A stretch of 64,000 bases of DNA from Malurus cyaneus samueli. Its lineage: Eukaryota > Chordata > Aves > Passeriformes > Maluridae. Below the pieces are notes generated by a model, which did not search any database, was not told where the DNA came from, and saw only the letters and a list, made by a program, of their open reading frames with translations. Location: NCBI GenBank assembly GCA_009741485.1, contig CM019220.1, positions 1,322,267 to 1,386,266 on the forward strand, in the 5' to 3' direction. Shown here piece after piece: positions 12,499 to 25,516 of this stretch. The first letter of the stretch is position 1; each line of letters opens with the position of its first letter. The position numbers and the translations under genes are program-made.

Positions 12499-15400
12499 AA
12501 GAGAAGGATTTAAATATTACCTTAATTTTCTGAGAGCACTTTTAATATGCATTGTTGATCCTAAACCCATCCGAGTGACTACTTCAATGATTCACAATTT
12601 GGTTTTCTAGTTGCTAAAAGAAGCCAAAGTCAAAAGAAGAATGGTCTTCTGTGTTTTGGCTGTGTGCTGCATGAAATAATTGACTGTCTGCTGAAAAACT
12701 GTCTTGTCATATTTTGTAATAAAATAACATTTTTTGTGCATAACTTGACCTGTCCTAGTGAGTTATGCTGCTCATTGTTTCACAGTAACAATTTCCAATG
12801 GGATTTTAATAATACTCCTGCTTTACCATCTTGTACGATGTAAGCTGTTACATTCAATTTGTGAGAAAAATATTCAGGTATAAAACGGGATAATCTGTAT
12901 CCCTTTAGAATCAAAAGTCACTTTGCCAAAATATTTTAACACATGAAATTGCTTCTTAAGAGATGTTTGCTATGATAAAACGACAGAAAACTACATTTCC
13001 ATTATAATTATAACTGACTAGTGGTGCTAAGTTTTTATAATTTAAAGGTATTCTCAAATCTGACAGCTCTTCTATGTTGAATTATGCATTTCTGGCTCTT
13101 AAATAGTTCTGCTGGCATGAGACAGCTGAGATGAAGTTGTCTTTCTAAAATAATTGCTCCATGGAGCATCCATTATACCTTCAGAAAAAATGTATTACTT
13201 GACTTCTACAAATTATAGACTAGGCTATAATGGGTATTTTTGACAGCTATTAGCTTTTAAAAAAAAAACCTGAACAGTAAAATGAGTATTGATATCACTC
13301 TGCCGTGTCTTGCATGTTAATACCAACCTTTTCTGTGCTCCTTTTCTAAAGCATGATGTAATCATTAATTACAATAATATTGATGTAATTGCACTCATCC
13401 TAAGCTCCCTCCTGTAATAGCAACATGTGATGATTTCCTTTTTTTTTTTTTTAACAGTAGTCCTCAACTCATATTTCCTGTTCTTGGAAAAAGGGGAAAA
13501 AAAAAAGTTTGAGCAAAAAATCCTGTGCTGTATTTTGACATCATCATGATGATGGTCGGGATGAACAATCTGGGAATGGAGTGGAGTTGGACCTTTCATG
13601 GGGTGTTGTGGTGCAGCCTTGGGACTGATCCCACACAGCACAACTTCTAAAGCTGTGGAAGAAGAGACACCATGATGAGATGTTCTGGTGCCTGGAACTC
13701 CCTTTTTTTTGGGGGGTGTTCAAATATTTCTGCCTGCAGGCCACCTGAGCTTCTGTGTTTACCTCTCCATGGTGGATTTGCAGTTTGAGATCCAGCTGTA
13801 GTGACTCCGGTGATGCCTTATCTGGCTACTAACCAGAGGCCAGATAAAATTCAGAGAATGAATTCTGTTCATTGCAGGGCCTTCAGGGCCATCCAGGGCA
13901 GTCCCACACCCACAATGGACAATGGCTCACGGGTTTTTCACCCTTTCTCACTTTTGTCCATTTGCACATCGGGATTTGCTGAATCCTCCAATTGCAGCTC
14001 AGCCAATGCAGTCATTGACTCCAAGTTGGCTCCCCCCAATTCTCTGTTGTTTCCATCTCTTGGGGCCTGGCCCAGGGAGGTGTCCTTGAGTTTGGGGCTG
14101 CAGAGGAATTGTTTTGTGTAAAATGGAGAGCAGGAGCCAGCACTGTCTGTGGAGTCTGGAGTTAAACACTGAAGGATTACAGGGGACATGGAAATAAAGA
14201 AACTGAAATCCTAAGGTATCCCATGAGTTCACACTGGGTGGATATGGGGCAGTTCACAAAGTGTTAAAAGAGGAACCCCTGGGGCAGGTGGAACAGAAAA
14301 ACCCTCTGAAACCACTCAAAACCAGGAGATTTTGTGTTTTAAGCCCACATTGTCCATACTTTATTCCATTGGCTCGTATCTAGAATGCGATGAAGCTAAA
14401 CTATAACACTCTTGTATTTAAAATAGATGATCAGACTGTCACAATTGCAGCTGAATATATTAATTTACAGTGGTGTTAACCACAAAAATAAGGGATTGTC
14501 CAAGATTTTCTATACTCTGACCATTGCCCATCAGTCCTGTGGGGTGGAACATCCCTAAACATTTCTGTTTATTTGTACATTTGGTGTTGAGTGAGAAGTG
14601 TGTGTCTGGGAGGCTCCAGCAGCTGTTGGTGTCTGGAGAGAGGAGGGAACAGAAGGTATGGCTAGAGAGGATTATTCCTGCCCTGGGATATTTCTGACAG
14701 AGTCTGGGTGCTGCTGTTTAGTGCTGAGCCCTTTCCTGGGCTCCTAAAATGTCCTGGGGAAAGGCTTTCCTGGAAAAGAGAAACTTGAGCAAAGGGTGAA
14801 ATCAGATTAATTGGGTTACTCTGTGAATTGAGGAGAAATTCACTGCTGGATTCAATCTTCCCTCCATGCTGAGAGTATTTAACTTCCTAAAAATTATAAA
14901 CATGTTGGTAAGGATAACAAAAAAGGTGAGGATGTGTAATTTCAGTTCCAGTGGTGTTCAGGCTCACCTGAACAGGAATGAAATAGAAACTCAGGGTTGG
15001 ACCTGCAGCTCCTTCCAGTTCCTTTGGTTTCTTGCCACTATTTCAGGTGTCCAAATCTGCTTGTGAAGAGCAGCAGCAGAAAAAGGACCAGACTTCCTCT
15101 TCAAAGTCAGCATTTCCCTTCTCCCCAAATCACTCCTCATATTTTGAAATAAAGTGAACGTCACAATCAGAGACATTGACAACTGCAGAAGTTCAGGGTG
15201 CTGATGGAACTCCAGGAATTCTGTTATAACCTTACAAAAGTGGAGGGAACAGAGCTATGATCAGCATAACACAAACTATATTTAGAAGCACCACAATTAT
15301 TGCACAATACATCACACAGCCCCTCTAGAGAGGGTATTACCAGAGATTATGGGATGCTTTGGAAAGCCATTAAGGACCTATTAGTTGCCCAACTGGTCCA

Positions 15401-18400
15401 TCCATAACTTTCAGTAATGTCCTCTCTGGAGCATTATTTTGTTACCCCATGATATTTGTAGCAGGGGAACTTAAGCTTTCAACTCAGGGTTGTTGAGAGA
15501 AAAAGTAGCCTTGACATGTTGGCTATTTTATAATTAATATCTTTATTATACTTTTGACCTGTGTTTTACAATTATTGGAGGAATAAATCAATATATCTGA
15601 GATTTATATGGTGCTTTGTTTTGTTTTTTTTCCTTGCTCTCCATTAGGCAATTTCTGAAGTAAAAGCACAATATGTATTCCCTTGTTAATGGAAATCAGC
15701 TGGATTAAATACAAAATAGATAAGAAGTTCAGAATTTGGCACAGGTTTGTGAACTAGAACAAAAAATTGGCGTAAAATCATAAACCCATGCTGTTGGTGA
15801 GTTTTCTTTCAGCAGGAGTGGTTGAAGGGTTATCAACTCTTTGAATATGTGATGCAGAAAGCTTGATTACAAATTTGGGAAAAGTAATATTATTGTTTTA
15901 GAACCGTGAGCCAATATCCTGTTACATGGGGGGCTGCAGAAGAACAGTCCACAGCTGAATAAATGGTGACTGCTGCAGCTTTTTTTAAAAATTGGATTTT
16001 TGAAAGTCAAGTTCATTAATAATTTTATAAAAATGAAAGGCTTTGCACATATAAAGTAATACTGTTCAGCATTTTTTTGTATTTGTGAATGTATTTCATG
16101 CAACCTGATCTTTTGGTAGATCAGAATTATTTTGATTATCATTCCATTCTCTTATCTGAGCATGAGAAATGTTGGATTCAGTTGTGAGGGTTTCTGAAGT
16201 GGTTCAGGTGACATCTTAAATGCTGTGACATGGATCTGATTTCTCATTAGTCACTCACCCAATATCTGATTCCATTTTGAACATGTGGAGCAAATGTGAT
16301 TTTTTACTGCTTGCTAAGCAAGTTTTTGCACAAGGATGTTCGTTAACCCCTCCTGTGACGAAATTATTTTTATTGCACTGCAAGAAAAAGACATTCTTCT
16401 AAAAAGTTTATGCAAGAATTAAAATAAGAACATGAAAAGGAGTTCTTGGAATGGTTGCTAACACATATAGAAACTGTGATATTATATTCTATATCCTACT
16501 GGTCCAATGGATGCAGAATGTTGGCACAGGGCACAAAATTGTGGAATAGCTGAGGATAAAAGTGCATTCATAAATCAATTTTTCTACTTTGCAGGTTGCT
16601 GATACAAAATAATAGAGAATCATGAATGTGATTATGGTTTTAAATATTGCATATAATTTTGCTTTTGCTTTGCAAAAGAATCAATGGTTCCATATGGTGA
16701 AAATCAGGGAAGATCCAGGACCACGAGCCTTCCCAAGCACAGAATAATACTTTCAGGAGTAGCATCAAATGCCATTAATGAAGAAAAATGTATGGATTTT
16801 AAAGTTTGCTTTATTCTTTATTGTAGGTGTAAAATCAGGGCTGCTCTAGCCCAAGTGGGCTGTCAAATCCTTTAATCCTGCCACAGCAGAGTCTACTTCG
16901 TGTGTGAGTCTGAGATTTTCCCCGGTCTGCACAGCAGCTCCGAGGTAGTGTGTGGGATGCAGCTTGTCACCATTTCATTACCCAAAAAAAAAAAAAACCA
17001 AGAAACGTCTGATTAAGTCAGAGAAAAGTTCCTGCATTATTAAAGCGGGTGAATAATTTTTTTTTTCTTTTTTCTCTTTCCTACGGTTTGTCAAATTTAT
17101 AAAATATTATATTTCTCTTCAGCTAGAGTTACACACTGTGTAGCTCAGAGATAATCCCTATGGTCTTGGCATATGTTACTTAATTGTCTCAGAAGGAAAT
17201 ACCATAAATACCATGCTGTCATCTCCCATGGGCATTTGCTCATCTGTCACAGTGGGAGCTCGAGACTGGGTGAGGTGCTCTAAGACATTTCTTAAACTAT
17301 GTAAATCACAGCCATTTCTCCTTCCTGCTTCCCAAATGGTCAATTATGTATAAACATGTGTTAATAAAAATTTGCTTCTTTTGCCTCCGAGGTGCACACC
17401 CAGAAAGCTGAGGATGATAAACCATAAAATGCCATTATTGTGTGCTTCAACCTGTGACATAAATTACCGCTCTAAAATGCCAGCAAGGATAAGCAAGTCT
17501 GGCCCAAAGTAGAAGCAAAACAAAACCATCAATAAAAGTCATTAAAGAAACAGGAGAAGGTTTCTCTCACTCTCTTTTTAGGAGGGTGGTTTGTGTGTAC
17601 CTACGGAGAGAAAAGCAATTAGAAGATGGTGCTGAAAGTGTGCTAAAGGCTATTTAACACATTTGCTGCTTAATGACCTCTGCACAGGTTCTGCTGCCAT
17701 GTGAGGGAGAAAGCAGCCCGAGTCAAAGGGATGCAGCCAACTGCAGTGGAAATTGGTATAGATAACAGAAAAACAGGCAAAAAGGTGTCCTTTGTGTGGC
17801 TGGGTCGGTGAATAACCAGGGAACCCCACCAGGTGGAAGGAAAACATCTGATATTACAATAATTCATGGTTTTGAGGTGGGTTTAGTTTTCACACAACCC
17901 CACATTGAGCATTTCTTACCTATTTTTCCTGGGCTGTGCTTGTCATCATGGGCATTCTGAAACATAATCTCTGCTTGGATTTTCACTCTTCCTATATTTA
18001 TTTTCTAGCCAGTAAATAAGTTATTAACATGATATCAGGTTATTGATTAATATTCCTGAAATATCTTAATGGTGAAACATTTCTGATGTACCGAGGAATC
18101 AGATTGGCCACGTGTGCTGCTGGTCTGGCCACGAGGAGTCTGGAAACAGCATTGGGTCAATTTATGGAGAATTTTACTTTATTTCTTGTTTTTTTTTTTC
18201 TGAGATAAACAGCAAATATCTTCAGAGCAGCTAATCAAAACAAAATTTCAGAGGCAAGCGAAGGAAGATACTGCATAGGAATAACTCAAAATCTCGGTCT
18301 GAAAATCACTTAGAAGAGCTGAGGTTGAGTCATTTGTAGGAAAAAGGGGTGGGGTAATTCTCTGAGTGAAGAGATACTCTCTATAGTTTTTGTTAAAAAT

Positions 18401-18662
18401 AGAAGGTTTGAGCTCTAAAATTCTGCTTTAAAAGTGGGGGCCAGAGCTTCACAGCAGGGAGAGATGGAGTGAGGATGTGCCACTACCTCAGAATTGAGTC
18501 CTTTTTCCAAACCTCTGATCCAAATCTGACAGCCTGGAATTGTAGGAAATCCTCTTTCTTCCCATTCCCAAACAACAGCAGCTCCTCTCTGAATTCAGGC
18601 TTCTCTGTTGGGGGTTGCTCTCTTTTACCCGAGCCCTTAGAAAACTTTGACAGTGTAAATGA
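12499..18662. other. Non-coding stretch, no gene recognised
   Basis: No CR1 tail recognised. Contains T/A runs near 13439-13452 and 16982-16996, and a perfect 16-bp CAT/ATG palindrome at 13539-13554. The 13801-14121 frame (106 codons) has no recognisable domain and is mirrored by equally long antisense frames, a chance pattern in a locally GC-richer patch. Confidence 0.5.
13539..13554. repeat. Perfect 16-bp palindrome
   Basis: catcatcatgatgatg is its own reverse complement. It is a trinucleotide-based palindrome of unknown significance. Confidence 0.9.
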
Positions 18663-18685
18663 GGTTTTTTTTTTTTTTTTTTTTT
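18663..18685. repeat. Poly-T run
   Basis: About 22-23 consecutive T, seen directly. No adjacent retrocopy body recognised on the minus strand. Confidence 0.85.
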
Positions 18686-18933
18686 ACCAGATGCTTCATT
18701 TGGAAGCGGGGGGAGGATTCAAAGTTCATTTAATTTTTTAATTCCCATTCATGTTTCATGGCTTAACAAGCATCAATGTGCAATTCTTTATTTTGTGGTA
18801 AGAGCTCTGGGAGATAAATAAAAAGGATAACTGGCTGGAATTGTTGGGGTTTTTTTAAGGTTAAGTTTTTTTGGTCATACTCGCAGGGTCAAATAGATAA
18901 TGAATTATGATGAATTTTAAGGTTTCTCCTTAG

Positions 18934-18960
18934 AAAAAAAAAAAAAAAAAAAAAAAAAAA
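18934..18960. repeat. Poly-A run
   Basis: 27 consecutive A. The upstream sequence is ordinary AT-rich DNA, so a retrocopy origin cannot be shown. Confidence 0.88.
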
Positions 18961-21387
18961 GCTCAGTGTAATACAAGGCATTTGACTTTATTGCCATTCA
19001 TCAAAACTGGCTTTTGGCAGCATTTTATCACCACCAAACTCATTGGCACATAAAAAACCAATCCATGTGCAGCTCTGTGAAGCAGGGAGGGAAATGTGAT
19101 GGGAAGGTCTCTTACATCACTCCAGCAAGGTTTTTTCTTTTATTTTCCAACCAAATAAAATCGCAGCGGCGCCATTCAGGTTTCTGTAGCTAAAGGCCAT
19201 CGTAAACCCCAGTTTTCATGGGGTTGTAGATCGTTACTGAGCCATTAAAATCCAAACTACCTTTAAAACTGGTGTTTTGTGGAGGGCTCAGCTCAGGAAG
19301 GGGAATGTGCCAGCATACTTTTAAAATTAGGAGAAATATTTGTTGGTTAAAAAGGTCAAACAGCTAATATTTATTTTACACTGCTCAGTTTTAAGAACAT
19401 TGCATCTTACTGTTCAAGCCTCTATAAGCAAGGCATCTTTTAAAATATCTATTTGTCTTTTTTGCTCCCAAAATCTACTTTTGTGGGAAGACATTAACTT
19501 AATAGTAGAATTTATTGTGTCCTGATTGCACAGAGACATGAGCTTACGCACAATTTTATGTCCTTGGAAGAATACCAGGGATGTGGGAAAGCTCCATCCA
19601 TCTTTGCTGCTCCAGTGGGGCTGAAAAGGAAATTCCCAACACCTTTCCCTCTATGAAGCACCACCAATATCTGCCATTGCAACTTAAAGTGCTGGTAATA
19701 ATGAATGGCCATAATTTTACTGCAAATCCGTGGCTTAGTTTCTCAAGTGACTGCGGAGAGAAGATCCTTCAGTTCTTTAAAGCTGTTTTACAAATGTCAA
19801 TCTCAATGTGGAACTCTTTTCTCCATCATTTTATGGGAACCCATAAAATCCTCTTCTAGAACCTCCATAATTATAAACCCCTAAAATACAGTTGGTATTG
19901 TAGTGCAAGCAATATCTGTTCTTGTGAAGCAGGTGAGGTGTTATATTTACAGTGGGAGGAGCAAACCTCTTGAGAATTTTATTGTGTCAGGACGATGTAA
20001 AATTATACAACAAGATTGTTTGAACACAGCATTTTCCATGCGTGCTTCATGCAGAAAAGCCCATGTAATTTTAATTTTCCATTTCACTCATCTCCCCTAC
20101 CTTGTCTAACAAGAAACTTTTGTTCCACCTTTCATTAACATTATTCATTTCTTTGCATTTTGCAGAATTAAATCACCTAAATGATGGCACAGTAAAATGA
20201 ATAAAAGTAAGGGTGGTTGTATAAGAAGGCCCCATGTATTGTCTGTCTTATTTATGGGTTATTTTTTTCCCTACGTGGATGTAAATTGCATCAGATACTC
20301 TGTGACCTTAAAAGTCTGATTATTTCCAGGTATTATTCTGCACCTGAGTTTTAAAATAAAAGTGTAGACTGTGTCCTTGTGATTGGGGAGCAGTGTCAAT
20401 CCATCACTGTTGCTAATTTAAGTCCAGCTTAAATATCTTATGAATCATATGTAAACATGAACCATATGTATTCTTAATTACACTGTGCTGCTTTAAGGAA
20501 AAGGATATTAGAAAAAAAGTAGAGGATAGGTGGTAAAAGAAAAAAAAAAGAAAAAAATGGTGAGAGGGTGAAACAAGGAGAAGAGGATAGAATGATGTGC
20601 TGGAAGCTCAGCCTTGCTTTGCTATAAACTGTGGGATAAATGGAGTTGTGAGTGAAGAAAAGCCCTACAAAAGCCTTACTGTAGGAGATTTCGCTGTGGG
20701 GCTGAAAAAAAGCACAAGGGCCCTCCCTTCAAAGCCTCCTTGGAAAAGTTTCAAACCCTCTCAGCTTGGTGTAAATAAATGGCAAAACTCAGAAATGGGA
20801 CGATTTCAATTTAATGCTTTTTAAAACCTGACCTCGGTGCTTATTTCACAGACTGGCTCCTGCAGAGGCAGAGCAGGGTTTGGGATGTGGGACTTTGCCA
20901 CGGGAAGTTAAAGTTGGCTGGGAGAGAGCAGGAAAAGTGGGAATGTGTGAGGAACACACGTGGAAGGAGCGTTACGGCCGCAAAATTCACAAAATCTCCA
21001 TTCCTCCCCATTTCTCTCCCCGTTTTCGCTGCTGAGGCTGAATTTGCAATTGTCACGCATAACAGGCAGGATTGTGTTGAATGTTAAAAGAAAAATATTT
21101 ATTTCCCAGTACTTTTTTTACCACATTTCTTGCCTTGCAGACGTTCTAAGTCTGTTTGCAGAGAGAATTTAGCACTCGCTGGTCGCTGTCGACATTAGCG
21201 AGGTACAAGGGATGCTCGAGGGGCTGGGCAGAGATGAAATGCCCTTTGTGCAGCTCCACCTGACCAGTAAATATTGTTTATTGCCTGGCTCTGTCCAGCA
21301 GCTCCTTATTTCTCCTAAATAACCTCAGAACTGCACAATTTCAAGAGAGAAATCAGCTTGTCTACCCCAGAAAGCTGCATGTATAAC

Positions 21388-21423
21388 TTATATATATATA
21401 CTCACACATATGTGCATATATAT
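21388..21423. repeat. TA/CA-type microsatellite, interrupted
   Basis: A (TA)6-like core followed by 'cacacatatgtgcatatata' alternation. Purine-pyrimidine alternation is continuous over most of the segment. Confidence 0.8.
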
Positions 21424-21639
21424 TTTAATTTTTTTCCCTGCTAAAGCCCCCATAGAAGTGCATTAATACACTTGAAGAATACTAAAAATGCACCACATTT
21501 TCAGAGGAGCTCTCATTATTCCAGGATGAGTTAGCCTATCCGAATTAGATATACATTAGCAAAGGGATTTGGGTAGACATGTCTATATGGATTAAACAGA
21601 GCTGCACTTTGCTTTCCTTGACATGGTTCTTTTTTCCTT

Positions 21640-21670
21640 TTTTTTTTTTTCTTCCCCCCCCCCCCCCCCC
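21640..21670. repeat. Poly-T then poly-C tract
   Basis: A long pure-pyrimidine tract: about 12 T, then CTT, then 17 C (21654-21670). The C17 run is unusual here and prone to sequencing error. Its complement is a G17 run. Confidence 0.88.
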
Positions 21671-24254
21671 TCTTCCCTCCCTTCCTCAATCATAATGAGA
21701 GGTGATTGCATTTATTTGGGCAAAATCCAAGCTGAACCCAGCAGAGGATATTTTCAGTGTTATCCTTTTTAGATATTTGCCATATCAACCAAGATCTGTT
21801 TTTAGGCCCAGTTATTTAAGGCTGCCTTAAAGACTAATGAAATAGAGTGTGATGGATGTTACCCCGTTTCAGGGACTTTAAAGTAAGTTACTTTCAGAAA
21901 TAGAGAAAGAAAAAACCCAACCCTGTAATCTTCAAGCCCTGCTTTGGTCCTGCTTTTCCAGATCATACATTTATTTTCAGTAGGAAGAGGCTCTGTGTAA
22001 TGTATATGTTAATCTTCCAAAAGAAAAGGAGTTGGTTCTGAATTTTCCTAACTAAGGAGAGATTTGTCACCAAAGAGGCAAGCTGGAAAGGCACTTTGAA
22101 AAGGCTGATATTTTTTTTTCCTCTTGGAAAGATAAGGTTTTCCAGGTTCCCAAGTGAATTAGGAGCAAAAGTGGGAATTCTCGCCCAGTTTGTACCTTTT
22201 GAGATGTGACACATGGTATTATTCCCATTTTGTCACTGTCTTTGCAAAGCCAGATATATTTAGGCTTTGAAACCTGAAGTCCTGCTTTGTGTGCTCTGGA
22301 GACTACAATTTTTAAAAATTATTATTATTTTTACAACATGGTATACTAAGAAAATAGCCTGAGATCAATTTCTCAATTTTATGTCATTTTTGTGTTATAG
22401 TTTTAGGATGACCCACATATATTTAGAAGATTTGTTTACAGATTGCATTATACAGTTATTTTATGAAAAGTCCCTGAAAGTAATCAGTTATTAGAAATGA
22501 CACCCCTTAAAAAAAAGGTCTATGACCGTAATTTTTTAAATTACAATATAATGCACCTTAATTTTTTTGGCTCACATACTTAGCTTATAATGCTATACAA
22601 ATCCAGTATTTCTTTCTAAGATTATTTGTCCTTCTTTATTTAAGCTGTGCTTTCATTTTTATGTTATTTCCTTGTTCTTACAGAAAACCAGCTTTTTTTA
22701 AAATTTAAATATATGGCACATATTTAAAATTGGGGGAGTCCAGCAGTTTCAGGGTTTTTTTTATTTTCATTTATATTTGGGTGTGTTTGACAATTATTCT
22801 GTCTCCTGCTCGAGTGCAGGCATTACCTATCAGGCAGAAAGAGGTTCATATAATGCACCAAAAAATAGAATGGAATGATTGTTAACCTTGCAGAGCATAA
22901 AGTAAATAAAGATGACACTGGAAAGGCCTAATTTACACCTGAAGAGGGCCTAAAACGGAGGAAAAAAAAAATATTATGTCAGTTCTGGGTCTTCAGTTCA
23001 ACTGCATATTCATAAGGAGGAAACGCTGCTCAAATGAGGTTTAAGAATGTGACTTGAAAGGTCATGAAATTCAGATTTACATCTAAAATTCATCGTGTTG
23101 TTCCTCGCCGGAGCAGAGATCTTGTAACAAGGAGTGATGTTACTCACAGGGCTGCGGCTCCACTCGCTCAGGAGAACGAATCCGAGTGGAATTCCTTTGG
23201 AGAAACGTTTTTTTTCAAATTGTTACAACTCCTCAGCCCGCCACCAAATTCAGGCTGCTGTCTAAAATGGAATTTTTTTATTAGCAATTTGCGCAACGTA
23301 AATTCCCCTATTTTAAAATTCCATTTTCATATTTTCCTCCTCAGTTAAAAGACCTAAAATTAAATGTTTTTTTCCTCACGGCCTGAAAACTTTGTGAATG
23401 GCATCGGAGGAATAAAACGCTATTTTAAAAAGAAAGCCAAGGAGTACATTAAAAATGGCTCTTTAGGATGAATTTAAGTGGTATTTAAATTTTTTCAGAG
23501 GTGTGTTTGTACACACAAACATTTTCCAGGTGAGGAGGAATGCAGAAAAGTCTCAATCGGTGCTGGGGAGGATTTTCTCAGCTTCAGCAAAGTTGGTGCA
23601 ACACCAGGAGGAATGGGAATATCAGCACTGAGGCACTCGCTTGTCTTTTTCTCAGTGCTGAGGAGGAGCCTCATCCTCCACATCCTCCATATGTCCGTCT
23701 GTGAGTTTGGTGAAAATTCGATTCCCAGTATGAAAACTTTCCAGCTTCGTTCCCGTGTAAAGTTTTGATTTCGACGGCTTGGCATTTTCAGGCGTTTTGC
23801 TGGAAAAATCTTTATGCACTTAACGCGAAAAGAATGAAAACAGTGATGCAGAGACTGATTCATTTTATACCTTTTTTTTCCTTTTCTTTTTTTCACATGA
23901 AAGGAGCCTTATTTGATGAAATTCAGCCCACAGTGTTCAAGAAACTGTCTGCATTTTTTAACTATTTTTGTCTGTCGCTGGAAGAGTCGTGGTGGGTGAT
24001 GCAAGTGCAAAGTCAGTGCAGATTCTGCCATGGAAAAGGAGAGAAAGAAGGGAGAAATAGAAATAAAATCTGAATTGCAGAAATTAAATGTTTAGTTGCA
24101 AAAGAGGAATTATCTATCTGGACACAATACTCTAGAAAAGTTAACTACTTTTAGACTTCTTGTTTCTGCAGTGTCTGAGCAACTCAGATGATTTTTTTTT
24201 TTTTCTCCAGATTTTCTGTGCTCATTCCTGAGCACAGATTTCCATGAATTTGGG

Positions 24255-24330
24255 ATAGAATTGTAGAATCATTAAGTTCAGAAAAAACCTTTGTCAAGCC
24301 CAACCACTGACTTAAACCTCCACCTTTATT
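24255..24330 (-). mobile_element. Diverged CR1 3'-end remnant
   Basis: 'gtagaatcattaagttcag' followed by 'aaaaaacctttgtcaagcc' and 'caaccactgacttaaacc' matches the order of a CR1 tail on the minus strand (normally 'agaatcattaaggttggaaaagacct ... agtccaaccattaaccc'). Divergence is clearly higher than in the copies at 45.6 or 57.5 kb, so this is an older insertion. Similarity may continue weakly to about 24.5 kb, but I cannot support that. Confidence 0.6.
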
Positions 24331-25450
24331 TTTGAACAGAAATCCTCTGGTGGAGAAAATAACTAAGCCCACCAATGAAATATTCAAAATTCTAATCATG
24401 ATATCATTCCTCCTTGTTATAATTAATCTTTCCTCATTAAACACTTTTACCAGCTCTTTCTCAAGCTGCTCCATATCCCTATGTGCGAACAAATACTGTT
24501 CTGTCTACCTTAATGTCTTTTATGTCTTAGAAAATCTAAAAAGGGAACTCAAATTAGATATTTAGGGATAAACTTTGGGACACTGCACTAGGGGTGTTAT
24601 CTTTGCCAAGCCATAACTTTTTTGTTCTGAGTTCCAACTTTTTCTCTTCTAAACATATTTACTGCTTGTCAATCTAAACTAAATATTCCTTTAGCAGAGG
24701 CCTCAAGAGGCAAGTTTTGGCCAAAAAAAAAAAAAGCCTTCTGGCTGCAAACAACTTATTTCTGGTTGCCTGTAGTCCTCACATTCAAATATCAGGTGTA
24801 GATTGCCTTTGTTATCAGACTTTATCGAGAAATACTCCATAAAGCCACATTAATCATTATTATTCTGCCTATGTTTCGCCACATATTTAATTTCCAATAG
24901 ATGAATGCAATGACTTCATTGCAGGTATTTAGAGCAGATGAGTAAATTCATTTGTGCTGATTGGGGCCGCATTGATTTGTGATGATTGGTTCCACGGAAC
25001 ATACGTCTGACCTGAAAAAGCAGAACAGTGCCAGGGCTGTTGTAATTGTATGGGTTTCTTCATTGGGTTACGTGGGCATTATTGCAATTGAGCTCAAATA
25101 GGTCTGTTTTTCACCGTGCACAATTTAGTCATGCATCAATACGTTTTTAATTAAAAGCGTATGACAGGTACAATAGCAGAGCACTCCAAATAATTTCCTA
25201 ACGCAGGCCGTTCCCTCAAAGACAAGTAATCAGAATCTGTCTCAGTTCATCAGGGGAATGTGTGATTTTTTATTAAGATGTACGATTAAGCATCTCAAAA
25301 CTTTACGCTAAATTGTCAGATTTTGGTTGTGAGCGCTGCACTGCAAATATTTCGAGTTTAAGGTGGCAAAGTGAGGGGTTCTCCTTGGCAGGAGAGGAAG
25401 AGCTCCTTGGACAACTTGGTTGGCTCATTTTGCAGGTTGGGTGAGGGTTT
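24331..25450. other. Non-coding stretch with a conserved-looking segment at 25.0-25.3 kb
   Basis: No gene recognised. 24.96-25.34 kb contains retained CpGs, TTAATTAA and TGACAG motifs and no repeat signature, the texture seen in conserved non-coding elements. Conservation itself cannot be judged from one genome. Confidence 0.4.
25139..25162. promoter_or_regulatory. Near-perfect 24-bp palindrome with TTAATTAA core (candidate homeodomain site)
   Basis: The arms ATACG and CGTAT flank TTTTAATTAAAA. Only one symmetric base pair differs over 24 bp. TTAATTAA is a typical homeodomain/POU-type core, and a TGACAG (Meis/TGIF-like) motif follows immediately. The palindrome is seen directly; binding is inference. 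Confidence 0.35.
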
Positions 25451-25516
25451 AGTGAAAGGGGTTTGGAATGAGATGAGCTTTAAAGTCCCCTCAACCCAAA
25501 TATTTCCATGATTCCC
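25451..25516 (+). mobile_element. CR1 LINE extreme 3'-end fragment
   Basis: 'ggtttggaatgagatgagc', 'tttaaagtcccctcaaccc' and 'ccatgattcc' match the terminal CR1 sequence (ggttggaacgagatgatctttaaggtcccttccaaccc...attctatgattc) in sense orientation. Only the last 60-odd bases are present. Confidence 0.75.

Larger units (their letters stand above)
18961..24254. other. Non-coding stretch, no gene recognised
   Basis: No CR1 tail seen. Contains a TA/CA microsatellite near 21388-21423 and a T-then-C homopolymer tract near 21640-21670. The 133-codon antisense frame at 23495-23896 is basic and repetitive at its start (KKRKGKKR) because of a T-rich stretch, and has no recognised domain. Confidence 0.5.

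Noticed and set aside
23495..23896. 133-codon basic antisense frame
   Set aside because: The basic start comes from a T-rich stretch; no domain, and overlapping plus-strand frames of similar length.
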